Source: an uncultured Eubacteriales bacterium (lineage in GTDB: Bacteria > Bacillota > Clostridia > Oscillospirales > Oscillospiraceae). Taken from it: 64,000 bases of DNA. Positions 1 to 8,669 of the stretch are shown one piece after another. The notes below the pieces were generated by a model, which made no database searches, was not told where the DNA came from, and was given only the letters and a program-made list of their open reading frames with translations. The position numbers and the translations under genes are program-made. Each line of letters opens with the position of its first letter. Position 1 is the stretch's first letter. The stretch covers positions 6,479-70,478 of the forward strand of contig UQZR01000012.1 in assembly GCA_900545585.1 (NCBI GenBank), in the 5' to 3' direction.

Positions 1-834
1 GAGCTGTTCGGCAACCTCCGGATACAGGATGGGAATAGTGCGAGTACCGCTTGCCGTTTTGGGAGTAGTAATGTGAAAGTCTGCTTTCCCATCAATGACC
101 CGATAAATCAAGTTATGATTCACGGAGATAGTGTTGTTCTCCAGATCCACATCGTTTTTGGTTAACCCAGTACACTCTCCCACACGCAGTCCCGTACCAA
201 GCAGCACGACCATGACGGGCAGCCAGTGACTATACATCGGCGATTTGGAAATGAAGCGCAGGAAGTTCTTCTGCTGCTCCTTGGTCAACGCAATCCTTGT
301 TTTTGCAGGCTTTCCGCTTCCCTCGGATTTTAGAGAACGGTAAACACCCTTGCTGGGGTTCTTTCGGATATAGTCATCATCGACTGCCAATTCAAGTGCG
401 GGATGAACCAGATTATTGATGCTTTCCAGCGAGTTGATTGCAAAGCCCTTTTTCAAAAGCTTAGTGTAAAATGTCAGGATATCACTTTTACGAATATTGG
501 GCAGCGGAGTGTTAGCAAATGGCTCGTCCTTAATATAACTGCTCCAAAGGTATTCGTAATTTGCCCGCGTGGAAGCCTTCAACTGGAGTTTCGTATCCAT
601 GAGAACTTTGAACATGTCATTTAGGGTGATTTTCATGGCCTCTTGGGTACGAACGCCGTCATCGGCATCTTTCGTGAGTTGCTTTTCTTTTGCGCGAAGA
701 GCGGCTAAGTCAGTATCGTAAATGTACTTTTTCTTTTTCCCCAGCATATAGACAAACATATAGTTGCCGTCTGAACGCTGGGTTTCGCCTGGCCGGAGAT
801 TGCGGCCTTTGTTGTCTTTTCTAATTTTGGGCAT
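1..834 (-). CDS. int: Tyrosine site-specific integrase (3' end cut by window)
   Basis: A reading frame opens at the ATG at 834 and runs leftwards off the window edge, giving 278 codons without a stop. It is preceded by a strong GGGAGGT ribosome site at 842-850. The protein starts MPKIRKDNKGRN and has an N-terminal DNA-binding region. A core-binding SAM-like domain follows, and then the start of the catalytic domain with the box-I arginine in TGLRVGE. The His-x-x-Arg and Tyr motifs would lie outside the window. It resembles integrases of Tn916/Tn1549-like ICEs. It sits beside an excisionase-like gene and points outwards, as expected at an element end, so the left attachment site should be just outside the window. 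Confidence 0.93.
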   Translation of the reverse strand, partial: MPKIRKDNKGRNLRPGETQRSDGNYMFVYMLGKKKKYIYDTDLAALRAKEKQLTKDADDGVRTQEAMKITLNDMFKVLMDTKLQLKASTRANYEYLWSSYIKDEPFANTPLPNIRKSDILTFYTKLLKKGFAINSLESINNLVHPALELAVDDDYIRKNPSKGVYRSLKSEGSGKPAKTRIALTKEQQKNFLRFISKSPMYSHWLPVMVVLLGTGLRVGECTGLTKNDVDLENNTISVNHNLIYRVIDGKADFHITTPKTASGTRTIPILYPEVAEQL

Positions 835-891
835 AAATTGATACCTCCCGATGGTTGGTGTGCTGTTGCGCCCCTGGTGGGCAGGATTCTG

Positions 892-1092
892 TCAGCATGA
901 AATCTCGTAAAGATATTCCTTTACGCGCTGAACGCTCCAAAGGACACGAGAATTCATGGTGATGCGAGCATGGGCAAGGTCGCCGATCTGAACGGCAGTG
1001 TGCCGCCCGCAGTCGAGCAGCTTGCAGAGCGATTCCGTATCTACCGCCAAGCACTGCTCAGGCGAAAGGTCATTGGGTTTTCTTTTCTCCAT
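892..1092 (-). CDS. Excisionase-like small DNA-binding protein
   Basis: A 66-residue protein starts at the ATG at 1092 after an AGGAGGG site. The residue pattern (DTESLCKLLDCGRHTAVQIG, then an R-V-L-W-S turn and KEYL) looks like a winged-helix MerR/excisionase fold. Its place immediately upstream of the integrase on the same strand is the usual position of xis in Tn916-like elements, where it directs excision together with Int. The family call rests on size, position and helix pattern rather than a confident motif. Confidence 0.65.
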   Translation of the reverse strand: MEKRKPNDLSPEQCLAVDTESLCKLLDCGRHTAVQIGDLAHARITMNSRVLWSVQRVKEYLYEISC

Positions 1093-1848
1093 AATTGCCC
1101 TCCTTTATTTGCAATTACATATATCCTCTACTGTTTGTAGGGAAAGGTTTTCAACAAAAACAATGAAGTCATTCAAATTTATCGGGAAGTATCAGGTCTC
1201 TTCCAAAGGCCATTTCCTGCGCCGGGTTTTTCCGCCGCGTATTTTCAGGCAACTGCTGTGCAGCATTTCAGTCGTGGGCGTGCTCCATGCAGTCATCACA
1301 CACTATCCACGACCCCTGTATAACTCCAATGGAAAAGGTTATGGGGGTTGTCAAGGTACAAAAGGCGAACAGACAGGCAGTGGAACCACACGCCATGTCT
1401 ATACGCTTTATATATAGGGACGGAACGAGTTGAATTCTGCAGATTCCTATTTTTTATTCTCAGACAGATACGAAGAAACAATTAAGACGCTATATGTAGA
1501 CAACAATACTTGACTAATACTATATATTGTGCTAAACTTGCTTTGTAATTGATTTTTGTGCGCTTCCCGTATGGGATACAGACATAAGTTCTGTACCGCA
1601 GGCCAAAAGCCCGCATTGCACACGCAGTTAAGATTGTACTTGTGCCAGTAGTATTACTGCGCCCGTATGGGTCGGTATATTACTGGCTTTTTCTATTTTC
1701 AGGGAATGCCCATTCCCTATTGGCGAGGATGACTTTGGTTCACAGGTTGCTGTGGACAGCAGGCGTATGCCGCAGTCAACCTCGCTTATTTTTTTGCCCA
1801 AATGCCGGAAACGGCTTTGAGGATATATCAAAAATCAGAAAGGCAGGT
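1093..1848. other. Gene-poor spacer between xis and recombination genes
   Basis: About 750 bases carry no convincing gene; frames here lack plausible ribosome sites and family resemblance. The left part is probably the promoter region of the excisionase and integrase. The right part holds the hairpin annotated at 1644-1692. I see no oriT-like nic consensus here. Confidence 0.5.
1644..1692 (+). terminator. Hairpin plus T-run, attenuator-like
   Basis: The arms GCCAGTAGTAT (1644-1654) and ATATTACTGGC (1677-1687) pair with one mismatch and are followed by TTTTT and a T-rich run. It lies about 160 bases upstream of the first small plus-strand frame, so it could attenuate transcription into the YqaJ gene. 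The function is inferred from structure only. Confidence 0.5.
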
Positions 1849-1854
1849 ATGCAA

Positions 1855-2010
1855 ATGAACACGAAAATGCTGAACCATGACATCATGGTGAAAGAGAAAA
1901 AATTGAACGAGAGTTGGAGGCAGTTCAAGAAACTGCAGCAGCCCATCAAGAGGCGGTGCCCGGTAATGAAGGCGCATGTCGTTCCTCGCCCGACGAGGAG
2001 GGGGTGCTGA
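1855..2010 (+). CDS. Small ICE protein, uncertain
   Basis: A short frame from an ATG at 1855 (alternative ATG at 1849) ends at 2010, three bases before the start of the YqaJ gene. It would encode about 51 lysine-rich residues beginning MNTKMLNHDIMVKEKK. The weak upstream site AGGCAGG is acceptable. The neighbouring frame over the same DNA also reads like a charged coiled coil, so a frameshift in an originally longer protein is possible. No function is assigned. Confidence 0.4.
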   Translation: MNTKMLNHDIMVKEKKLNESWRQFKKLQQPIKRRCPVMKAHVVPRPTRRGC

Positions 2011-2012
2011 GT

Positions 2013-3647
2013 ATGCCGGATAGCTGTGCGGCATTGAAGGAAGCGCATCAACCGCAGGTACTGGTCGAGACCGCAGGCTTATCCGAAAAGGAATGGCTCG
2101 CTTATCGGCGAAAAGGAATTGGTGGCAGTGATGTGGCTGCGCTGCTGGGTATATCACCCTGGCGGACGGCCCGTGACCTGTACTACGACAAGCTGAATAT
2201 TGCAGCGGTTGAGGACAACGAAGAAAACTGGGTTGCTCTGGAAATGGGGCATCTGCTGGAGCCGCTAGTGGCGAAAATTTTCCAGCATCGGACCGGCTAC
2301 AAGATATATCAGGTCAAGAAGATGTTCCAGCACCCCAAGTATCCCTGGATGCTGGCGGATGTGGACTACTTTGTGGAACTTCCGGATGGTACGACCGCAA
2401 TTCTGGAAATCAAAACCACGAACTACAATGCCAAGGATCACTGGTGGCTGAACGGGGAAGAAACTGTTCCGGTCTACTACGAAACCCAGGGGCGCCATTA
2501 CATGGCCGTTATGAATGTGGATCGCTGCTTCTTCTGCTGTCTGTACGGCAACAACGAGGAAGAAACCATCATTCGTGAGATTCGCCGCGACGAGGCTTAT
2601 GAGGATGAGATGATTTTCTTGGAACAACATTTCTGGGAGAACTATGTCCTTGCCAAAACACCGCCGCCCTATACCGAGGAGGGCGATCTTGTAATTGAAA
2701 GCGTGCGCCGGCATACGGGTCCTGCGGATAAGGACGCCCCTGTGGTGACCTTTGATTATTCTCTGACTGCCAAGCTGATGCGGTATCTCCAGCTCCAAGA
2801 AGAAAAGAAACGTGCTGAAAAGAACAGCAAGGAAATCGATGCGGATATGCAACGGCTGAAAGGAGCATTGATTGCCGAAATGGGCAAGAGCTGCAAAGCC
2901 ATTTGCCAGCAGGACGGCGTAAATTATACGGTCACCTACAATCCGGTGCGGAAGCCTATGGCAGAACGGCTGCACTATGACACCAGTGATGAAATCGTCT
3001 ACCGTGTGCGCAAACTGCGCCAGCGGCACGATGAACTGGTCCTTCAGAGTGAAGCTGGGAGTCTGGAGGAGCAGGCATCGAAAATGGCGGCGAAATATCC
3101 CCATGTCAACGACATCTGCATGGAGCTGCAGAAAAAATATGCCTACAGCGATGGCGACTACACGGTGCTTGCGCCCCAAAACATCTTTGCCATCATCAAA
3201 GAGGGGCGTATGCTCCACCATTGCGTCGGGAATGACGGAAGTGGTGAGCGGTATTATGAGCGCATCGAGCGCCGGGAGAGCTTCATCATGTTCCTTCGTC
3301 GGACGGATGAACCGGAAGACCCCTATTACACGCTTGAAATTGAGCCGGATGGTACTGTGAGGCAGAAACGCACCCTGTTTGACCGCCAATATGAGGACAT
3401 CGAACAGGCAACGGAATTCCTGCTGAAGTGGCAGAAGGTCATAGCAACCCGTCTTACCGGCCGCGACCTGAAGCTGGCCGAACGGAGCCGTGAGCTGCGG
3501 AAGGAGGAATTTATCCAGATGCAGAAAGACCGTGTGATTATTCACACCGGGCATCTGGCTGGCCGTCTGCTGGCAGATGTGTTGTTGGCCGACTTAATGG
3601 AAAATACGGAAGTCATACAGCCGCAGGCACTCCCTGCAGCCGCGTGA
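2013..3647 (+). CDS. YqaJ-type exonuclease fused to PcfJ C-terminal domain
   Basis: A 544-residue protein begins at the ATG at 2013, chosen because GAGGAGGGGG lies just upstream; a longer frame from 1914 lacks such a site. Residues about 30-250 are a YqaJ/lambda-exonuclease-like recombinase domain (RRKGIGGSDVAALLG near the start, LEIKTT as the catalytic E-x-K). From about residue 315 the protein changes to a PcfJ-like domain, with MAERLHYDTSDEIVY, LHHCVG, ERRESFIMFLRR and YYTLEIEP. These two families are normally separate ICE genes, so this looks like an in-frame deletion fusion. The nuclease half may still process DNA ends with a RecT-like annealase, but none is present here. Confidence 0.85.
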   Translation: MPDSCAALKEAHQPQVLVETAGLSEKEWLAYRRKGIGGSDVAALLGISPWRTARDLYYDKLNIAAVEDNEENWVALEMGHLLEPLVAKIFQHRTGYKIYQVKKMFQHPKYPWMLADVDYFVELPDGTTAILEIKTTNYNAKDHWWLNGEETVPVYYETQGRHYMAVMNVDRCFFCCLYGNNEEETIIREIRRDEAYEDEMIFLEQHFWENYVLAKTPPPYTEEGDLVIESVRRHTGPADKDAPVVTFDYSLTAKLMRYLQLQEEKKRAEKNSKEIDADMQRLKGALIAEMGKSCKAICQQDGVNYTVTYNPVRKPMAERLHYDTSDEIVYRVRKLRQRHDELVLQSEAGSLEEQASKMAAKYPHVNDICMELQKKYAYSDGDYTVLAPQNIFAIIKEGRMLHHCVGNDGSGERYYERIERRESFIMFLRRTDEPEDPYYTLEIEPDGTVRQKRTLFDRQYEDIEQATEFLLKWQKVIATRLTGRDLKLAERSRELRKEEFIQMQKDRVIIHTGHLAGRLLADVLLADLMENTEVIQPQALPAAA

Positions 3648-3656
3648 GACAGGTTC

Positions 3657-3695
3657 AATGGCCGGGCGTCCCTTGGGGCGTTCGGCCATTCATTT
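3657..3695 (+). terminator. Hairpin after the YqaJ-PcfJ gene
   Basis: AATGGCCGGGCG pairs with CGTTCGGCCATT (one mismatch) across a CCTTGGGG loop and is followed by CATTT. The T-run is weak, so it may be a partial terminator or an intercistronic hairpin. Confidence 0.5.
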
Positions 3696-3707
3696 AAGAA
3701 AGGGGTT

Positions 3708-4334
3708 TTACATTGAGCAAATTGAAATTTGAGTACAACATCCGCGGTTATCGTTATGCTCCCGAGAGCTTCCACATCTATAAGGGGTTGCCGGGGCAGA
3801 AGAAGGATGAGATTTCTCTGTCCGATGAACAGCGCCAGAAGATGGGATAACATAGATGCCGCCGGAGGTAAGGAGCACACCAGTGAAGCGAGAACTGCGG
3901 ATCTGCGTGGTATCCACCCCCATCTCCTTGACTTCGCGGGAACTGTAAAATGAGGGATACTTCACGGCCCCATCGGAATAGCCCTGCGGGGCAAAAACCT
4001 TCGGTTTTTCATCTTGGAAAAGTCCAACCCCTGCATTGTCCATCGTGACATAGGTTTCTGCCAGACGGTGAAGACGAAGCCGACGCCCAATCTCGCTTTT
4101 CAGCCGGTTGGTGTCGGTATCACCTGTCAGATAGGAAGCAAAACGCTCAGGCCAGTTGTCCAGCAGCCTGTTTTTGGCGCGAACGCCTAAACGATAGCCG
4201 CGGAGTTTGTCTCGGTAATAGGTGCGGAGTAGCCCGCTCTTTTTCAGATCGGTCACAACCGACTCCAAATAGTAAGGACTGGCTGGGAGACGGTTGAGCT
4301 GGCTGGTGGGGAACTCTCCAGAGATGGCTGTCAA
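3708..4334 (-). pseudogene. ICE protein cut at its 3' end by a deletion
   Basis: The frame is open from about 4388, and TTG 4334 is the first usable start. About 163 residues resemble a conserved Clostridia ICE protein with an N-terminal winged-helix-like region (LTAISGEFPTSQLNRLP, then LLRTYYRDKLRGYRL). At about 3846 the resemblance stops after GGIYVI. The rest of the frame merely reads the antisense of the small plus-strand gene. The missing C-terminus and lack of a clear start mark it as a remnant. Its normal role, possibly in element replication, is not known to me with confidence. Confidence 0.65.
3713..3850 (+). CDS. Small ICE protein, probably truncated
   Basis: A 45-residue frame starts at TTG 3713 behind AAGAAAGGGG. 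It reads MSKLKFEYNIRGYRYAPESF at its start and ends at 3850. Its stop codon lies inside sequence that, on the other strand, is still coding for the convergent pseudogene. The original 3' end was therefore probably removed by the deletion joining the two genes. It resembles short conserved proteins that follow pcfJ in Clostridia ICEs; the function is unknown. Confidence 0.55.
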   Translation: MSKLKFEYNIRGYRYAPESFHIYKGLPGQKKDEISLSDEQRQKMG

Positions 4335-4539
4335 CGCCAGAAGCCGGAACGGGAGCGTGTCCGGCTGTGGAAATGTCCGGCTGCTTTTCCCAAGTGATCA
4401 CCTCCCTTGTGAATTGTTTTTTTACCGTGATGACTGAGAACTTCGGTAAAATTCTGCAGTGGCGCAAGTCTGGAAGCGTTGAAAATCCGGGCTTTTTTGT
4501 GCCATCAAGGTATGTCGGGAAAAATAAGGGCCAAAAGGC

Positions 4540-5202
4540 TCAAAAATCCGAGATGGTTTTCAAGCTCTCTTTGCGCTCTGCAAGCCATTGGGGAAACCGC
4601 TTTTTTTCCATGACAAAGATCTTGGTGCAGTCCTGCTCTCCCAGCTCTGTGGTATTATAGGCGTCGCATAGCAAGCCGGTATCATCGGCCATCACAAAGG
4701 TGGACAACAGATCCAACAACTGCTTTTCCTCCAGATTGTCATAATCACGCACCCGCCTGGTGGGAAGTGTTTGATCGTAAACTTGGGCAAAGCAGACAAC
4801 ACAATTCCGGTAATGGGGGAGAGGCTGTTCCTTTGCGTACTGCTCCAGAGCGAAATAGAGCGTGTCTAACAGAAACTCGGAACTTTGCCGTTGCCGGCGC
4901 TTCGGGAGAAGCCCGGGAAGGGTCACTTCCAGGACCCCGTTTTCATAGGCTATCGAGATGCCCTGCGCCACGCTGGCGGATTGGAGATACTCGCCCTTCT
5001 GGATGGAGGTGCTGGAATATATCAAATGCCGCAGCCGGCAGGCAATCCGTTCCGCCCGAAGCGCAGCATCGGTAGAGAGAATTTCGTAATTGTCGGGATA
5101 GCGTTGGATGTCTGTTGTGTCCATCGCATACAGCGCATTACTCAAACGGGATATATCGTCGAGAATGCTCCCTATTCTGCGGGAAATCAGTTTTCGATCC
5201 AA
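4540..5202 (-). CDS. DUF6100 family ICE protein
   Basis: This 220-residue soluble protein starts at TTG 5202, the only in-frame start after the upstream stop, with AGGAGG about ten bases before it. The helical N-terminus and the motif RVRDYDNLEEKQLLDLLS match my memory of DUF6100 proteins in Tn1549-like ICEs. It follows the DUF5697 gene with a few bases' gap, so both probably share the transfer operon transcript. Function unknown. Confidence 0.7.
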   Translation of the reverse strand: MDRKLISRRIGSILDDISRLSNALYAMDTTDIQRYPDNYEILSTDAALRAERIACRLRHLIYSSTSIQKGEYLQSASVAQGISIAYENGVLEVTLPGLLPKRRQRQSSEFLLDTLYFALEQYAKEQPLPHYRNCVVCFAQVYDQTLPTRRVRDYDNLEEKQLLDLLSTFVMADDTGLLCDAYNTTELGEQDCTKIFVMEKKRFPQWLAERKESLKTISDF

Positions 5203-5205
5203 AAA

Positions 5206-5733
5206 TCATGTGCCTCCTGCTTTCTTGAAATACTGGGTTTGTCCATCTTGAGATACGGTGCAAAAACCGGATATGTCGTGACAGTCGATTTTGGCAATCT
5301 GTGTCGGAGAATCGACCAAGATGATGCGGCGGCTACCGCCCTTGTTGCCCCGTAGAGCATGACAGACTAACGCTTCCTGTCCATGGGCGACATAGGCGAC
5401 TTCATACAGTTCCCCATCGGCAAAAAAGACCAGTTTGACAGGAAACTCCGCAGGTGCATGATAATCAGCCTGCTGAATGAAATCCAAAAGGACCCACACC
5501 GCCTTGATAAGCGCCTGATCAGCTTTGGGCGGATAGCCGGCAGGAAAATATCCGCCGTTATCACTTTGGAAAATGCGGCCCTGCCTTTCCAGATGGGAAA
5601 GCAGGGCTTTCGCTGTTTCAGACTTGCCAGGGTGAAAGCAAAGAAGCTGCTGCTGGCTGAGACCAGGATACATAGTCACTGTCCGCAGTAGCGTTGCAGC
5701 TTCATTTCCATAGATTTCAGCCCTGGTCCTCAT
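5206..5733 (-). CDS. DUF5697 family ICE protein
   Basis: This 175-residue protein starts at the ATG at 5733 behind AGGAGGTGA; a longer upstream frame has no ribosome site. The N-terminal third reads as a winged helix (YPGLSQQQLLCFHPGKSETA, then LLSHLERQGRIFQ). The remainder is an alpha/beta domain with VKLVFFADGELYEVAYV. It lies between VirB4 and DUF6100 in the same direction, the usual context of DUF5697. A regulatory or accessory transfer role is inferred. Confidence 0.7.
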   Translation of the reverse strand: MRTRAEIYGNEAATLLRTVTMYPGLSQQQLLCFHPGKSETAKALLSHLERQGRIFQSDNGGYFPAGYPPKADQALIKAVWVLLDFIQQADYHAPAEFPVKLVFFADGELYEVAYVAHGQEALVCHALRGNKGGSRRIILVDSPTQIAKIDCHDISGFCTVSQDGQTQYFKKAGGT

Positions 5734-5867
5734 GAGCTCACCTCCTGTTTGTAAAAATAGATGACACATAAAAGACGCCATCGGGACGCCTTCCAAAAAA
5801 TAATCGTTGAAAGGCGTCATCGCAGCGTCTATTTGGCGTGTTTTGAAGAAATGTAGGAGAACAAGGG

Positions 5868-8669
5868 TTATGCAGACTCCTGTTCACGGCGCTTGCGCTC
5901 CAGAATTTCACGAAGTTCACGCCGGTCGGTGGTGATCAGGTCTTTCTCAAGAGGGCTGGCCTTAAACTCAACCATGACATTGTTGTTGTTGGTCGAGATC
6001 AAGCCATTGCCACGCTCAAAATGGGTGACCTCCATCGTTTCCGCATCGGACAGATGCAGGGTCTCCTGAACCCGTTCCGCTTCATCATCTTCCAGGTTAA
6101 GAATGATCTTTGTCTTGCTGTTGTTGATGATACCTTTGCCAAAGCGACCTTCATCCAGATTGAAGAAATCGTTGAGGTCTTGGCTCGCGAAGACCGCCGA
6201 GCCACCATACCCACGTATCGTTTTTGCAATCTCCAAGAGGAAATCGCCGGCCAGTCGTGTGCCTGTGGCGCCGGCGCCGGAAAGGAGCTGCCAGCATTCA
6301 TCGATGAAGATGGTTTTTTCTTCTGTGCGGTCGGCCTTTGCCCGGTCCCACACGAAATCAAGCGCCACAAACATACCTACAGTTAGCAGATCGCCGGTGA
6401 GCGAGGAAATGTCCAGCACGGTATATTTGTTATCCAGACTTACATTGGTCTGCTTGTTAAATGTATTGGCCGAACCGTGAACCAGACGGTTGAGAATATG
6501 AGCCATGCGGGTAGTTTCCGGCGCAGCTTTCAGAATCTCATGCAGGTCGCCCAGCACCGGCATTTCCCGGTACTGACCCGGGTTGGCCGGGTCATCCAGT
6601 GAAGCGTTATCATGCGTAATGCCCTTTGCGTTGTAAGTGCGGATCAACGCTTCGTCCAAAAGCTGACGCTCTTCATGGCTCATATCGGGAATGAGCAGGC
6701 TGAAAAAGATGTGCAGCTGCTGGATTTTTGCCGCCAATTCAGAAAGCTGGATTCCGGGGCCGTCCAGAAGTTCATTGACAGACCGATCAACCTTGCGGAT
6801 CTCCATAACATTGATGCAGTGAGGGCTTGCCGGGGAGATTTGGATAAACTCGCCGCCCACATTTGCACAGGCGCGGTGAAACTCGTGCCCCTTCAAGGGA
6901 GCGACGATGAAAATAGGGATATTTTTACGCCGCATTCTTAACGCCATAAGCTGCATTGTGAAGGTTTTGCCTGCGCCACTGGTACCTAAAATCGAAATGT
7001 TGGCATTTTTGTAGATCGCGGAATTGAAAATATCCACGATGATGAGGGAACTGTTGTACTTGTTGACCCCCAAAAGGATGCCGTTGTCGTCACACATCTC
7101 AAAGGAGGTGAAGGGGTAGCAGCTTGCGGCGCCGCCAGTCAGCAGGTTGCGCTTGCCACGCTCAAAAAGTCCTTTCTCCATGGATACCAGCGGGAGCGCG
7201 GAGAGAAACGCCTGTTCCTCACGAAAATGGCAGGAACGGACATCCATATCCTGCGAAAGCAGAAGCTTTTTCATCTCGCTGACCTTCCATTCCAAATCTT
7301 CCTCAGTAGGGGCAGTAACGGTAATCAACAGATTCAGATAGTAGAAGTCCTCGTTGTTGGAAAGACCTTCCTTCAGAAAATAGCCGCTTCGGATGGCGCC
7401 GTCGATGTCGTCAAAATCAGTGTTGGTGTCGCTCGCGTCCTTGATTTTGGAACGATTGATGCGGAGCTGCTGGCCTACCCGCTGGATGATGCGCTCTTTG
7501 GGCTGCCTGGAAAGGAACATGTCCATGTCGATGCCGTCGCCGGCGTTGACGATTAAACTCAGCCATCCGGCGGGAACCTGCGTCTTATAACCATCCGACG
7601 GAATCAGCAAATAGGCGTAGTACAGCCCGTCTATGCACAGATAGCTCCCATGAGTAAAATCAATACTCTTGGGAGCGGCAAACTCGGCTGCAGGGATATG
7701 GTCAATCTCGCTTTCCCGGCCTTTTGCCGCATACTGTGCAACAACCTCCTGTGCCCGGAGTGCCAGCGGTTTGATGACGCTCTCATTTCGGCAGAGGAGA
7801 TTATAAAGAACATCAACCGTAAATTCGTCCTCGTTTTCGGGGATAATCACTTCATTACCGCATTGCCGGAGGTAATTGGATGCAGTATGTACGGCGCTTT
7901 GCAGGGATTGAATAGCTTCCTCTTCCTGTTCCGAACGCCGGGTGTTGTTCCATGGCTCATACTCAAAAATCAGGAAAAAGCGCCGTGTGACAGCTTCCCG
8001 GGCGCCGATCTGCTGCACAAAGCTCAGATAGTCTTCCTGCATCAAACGGCACTGCTCATTTTTCTCCTGAGCCATCTCCCTGCGTACTGTGTCCAAATGA
8101 CGGTTGATGTCCGCCCGACGGGTCAGCACCTTGATCTGCAGCTTGACGGGAGAGATTTTCAGATACGACACAAAAGAGTAGATGATATTGCGCTGCTCTC
8201 TTGCGCTGCGGAGCATAAAGTTGATGGGAACCACCTCGACCACCTTGACATACCGGTGGTCTTTGGTGTAGATGATGCCGTTCTGGATCTTTTCGATGGG
8301 AAGATAGTCTGCCACCGGATTCAGGCAGGCGGGCGGCTGCTCTTTGATATGAGCGGGGCGCTTGGGTGGACATGCCTTCTCCTTCCGCTTGTTGGGCTTT
8401 TTCTTCGCTTTTTTGGACGAAAGTTCTTTCTTCGGCTTTTTCTTGGGCCGGAGCTTCTCACGAATCTCGTAACTGCGAACCTCGTCAAACTCAGCTGGAA
8501 AATCCGATTCACCGGAACGCCTGCGCTTCGGAGGGCGAGACTCCTTTTCTTTCGGAGCCCTCTGCTTGAGATGTCTGCCGGGGCGTTTCATAGCGCCTTT
8601 TATGGTGTGGGCAGCGGATGCTCCGGTTTCCACGGCATCGGCAAGACCAGTCTTTTTTTCTTCACCCAT
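5868..8669 (-). CDS. virB4: VirB4-like conjugative transfer ATPase (CD1110 family)
   Basis: At 933 residues this is the ATPase that powers the type IV secretion channel at the membrane. A very basic, Lys/Pro-rich N-terminal extension covers residues about 20-110. A VirB4 N-domain follows, with PINFMLRSAREQRN. The motor domain has Walker A GTSGAGKT near residue 570 and Walker B TIFIDECWQLL. The start at 8669 abuts the stop of the preceding gene. The gene looks intact although the relaxase and coupling protein are missing from this element. Confidence 0.93.
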   Translation of the reverse strand: MGEEKKTGLADAVETGASAAHTIKGAMKRPGRHLKQRAPKEKESRPPKRRRSGESDFPAEFDEVRSYEIREKLRPKKKPKKELSSKKAKKKPNKRKEKACPPKRPAHIKEQPPACLNPVADYLPIEKIQNGIIYTKDHRYVKVVEVVPINFMLRSAREQRNIIYSFVSYLKISPVKLQIKVLTRRADINRHLDTVRREMAQEKNEQCRLMQEDYLSFVQQIGAREAVTRRFFLIFEYEPWNNTRRSEQEEEAIQSLQSAVHTASNYLRQCGNEVIIPENEDEFTVDVLYNLLCRNESVIKPLALRAQEVVAQYAAKGRESEIDHIPAAEFAAPKSIDFTHGSYLCIDGLYYAYLLIPSDGYKTQVPAGWLSLIVNAGDGIDMDMFLSRQPKERIIQRVGQQLRINRSKIKDASDTNTDFDDIDGAIRSGYFLKEGLSNNEDFYYLNLLITVTAPTEEDLEWKVSEMKKLLLSQDMDVRSCHFREEQAFLSALPLVSMEKGLFERGKRNLLTGGAASCYPFTSFEMCDDNGILLGVNKYNSSLIIVDIFNSAIYKNANISILGTSGAGKTFTMQLMALRMRRKNIPIFIVAPLKGHEFHRACANVGGEFIQISPASPHCINVMEIRKVDRSVNELLDGPGIQLSELAAKIQQLHIFFSLLIPDMSHEERQLLDEALIRTYNAKGITHDNASLDDPANPGQYREMPVLGDLHEILKAAPETTRMAHILNRLVHGSANTFNKQTNVSLDNKYTVLDISSLTGDLLTVGMFVALDFVWDRAKADRTEEKTIFIDECWQLLSGAGATGTRLAGDFLLEIAKTIRGYGGSAVFASQDLNDFFNLDEGRFGKGIINNSKTKIILNLEDDEAERVQETLHLSDAETMEVTHFERGNGLISTNNNNVMVEFKASPLEKDLITTDRRELREILERKRREQESA

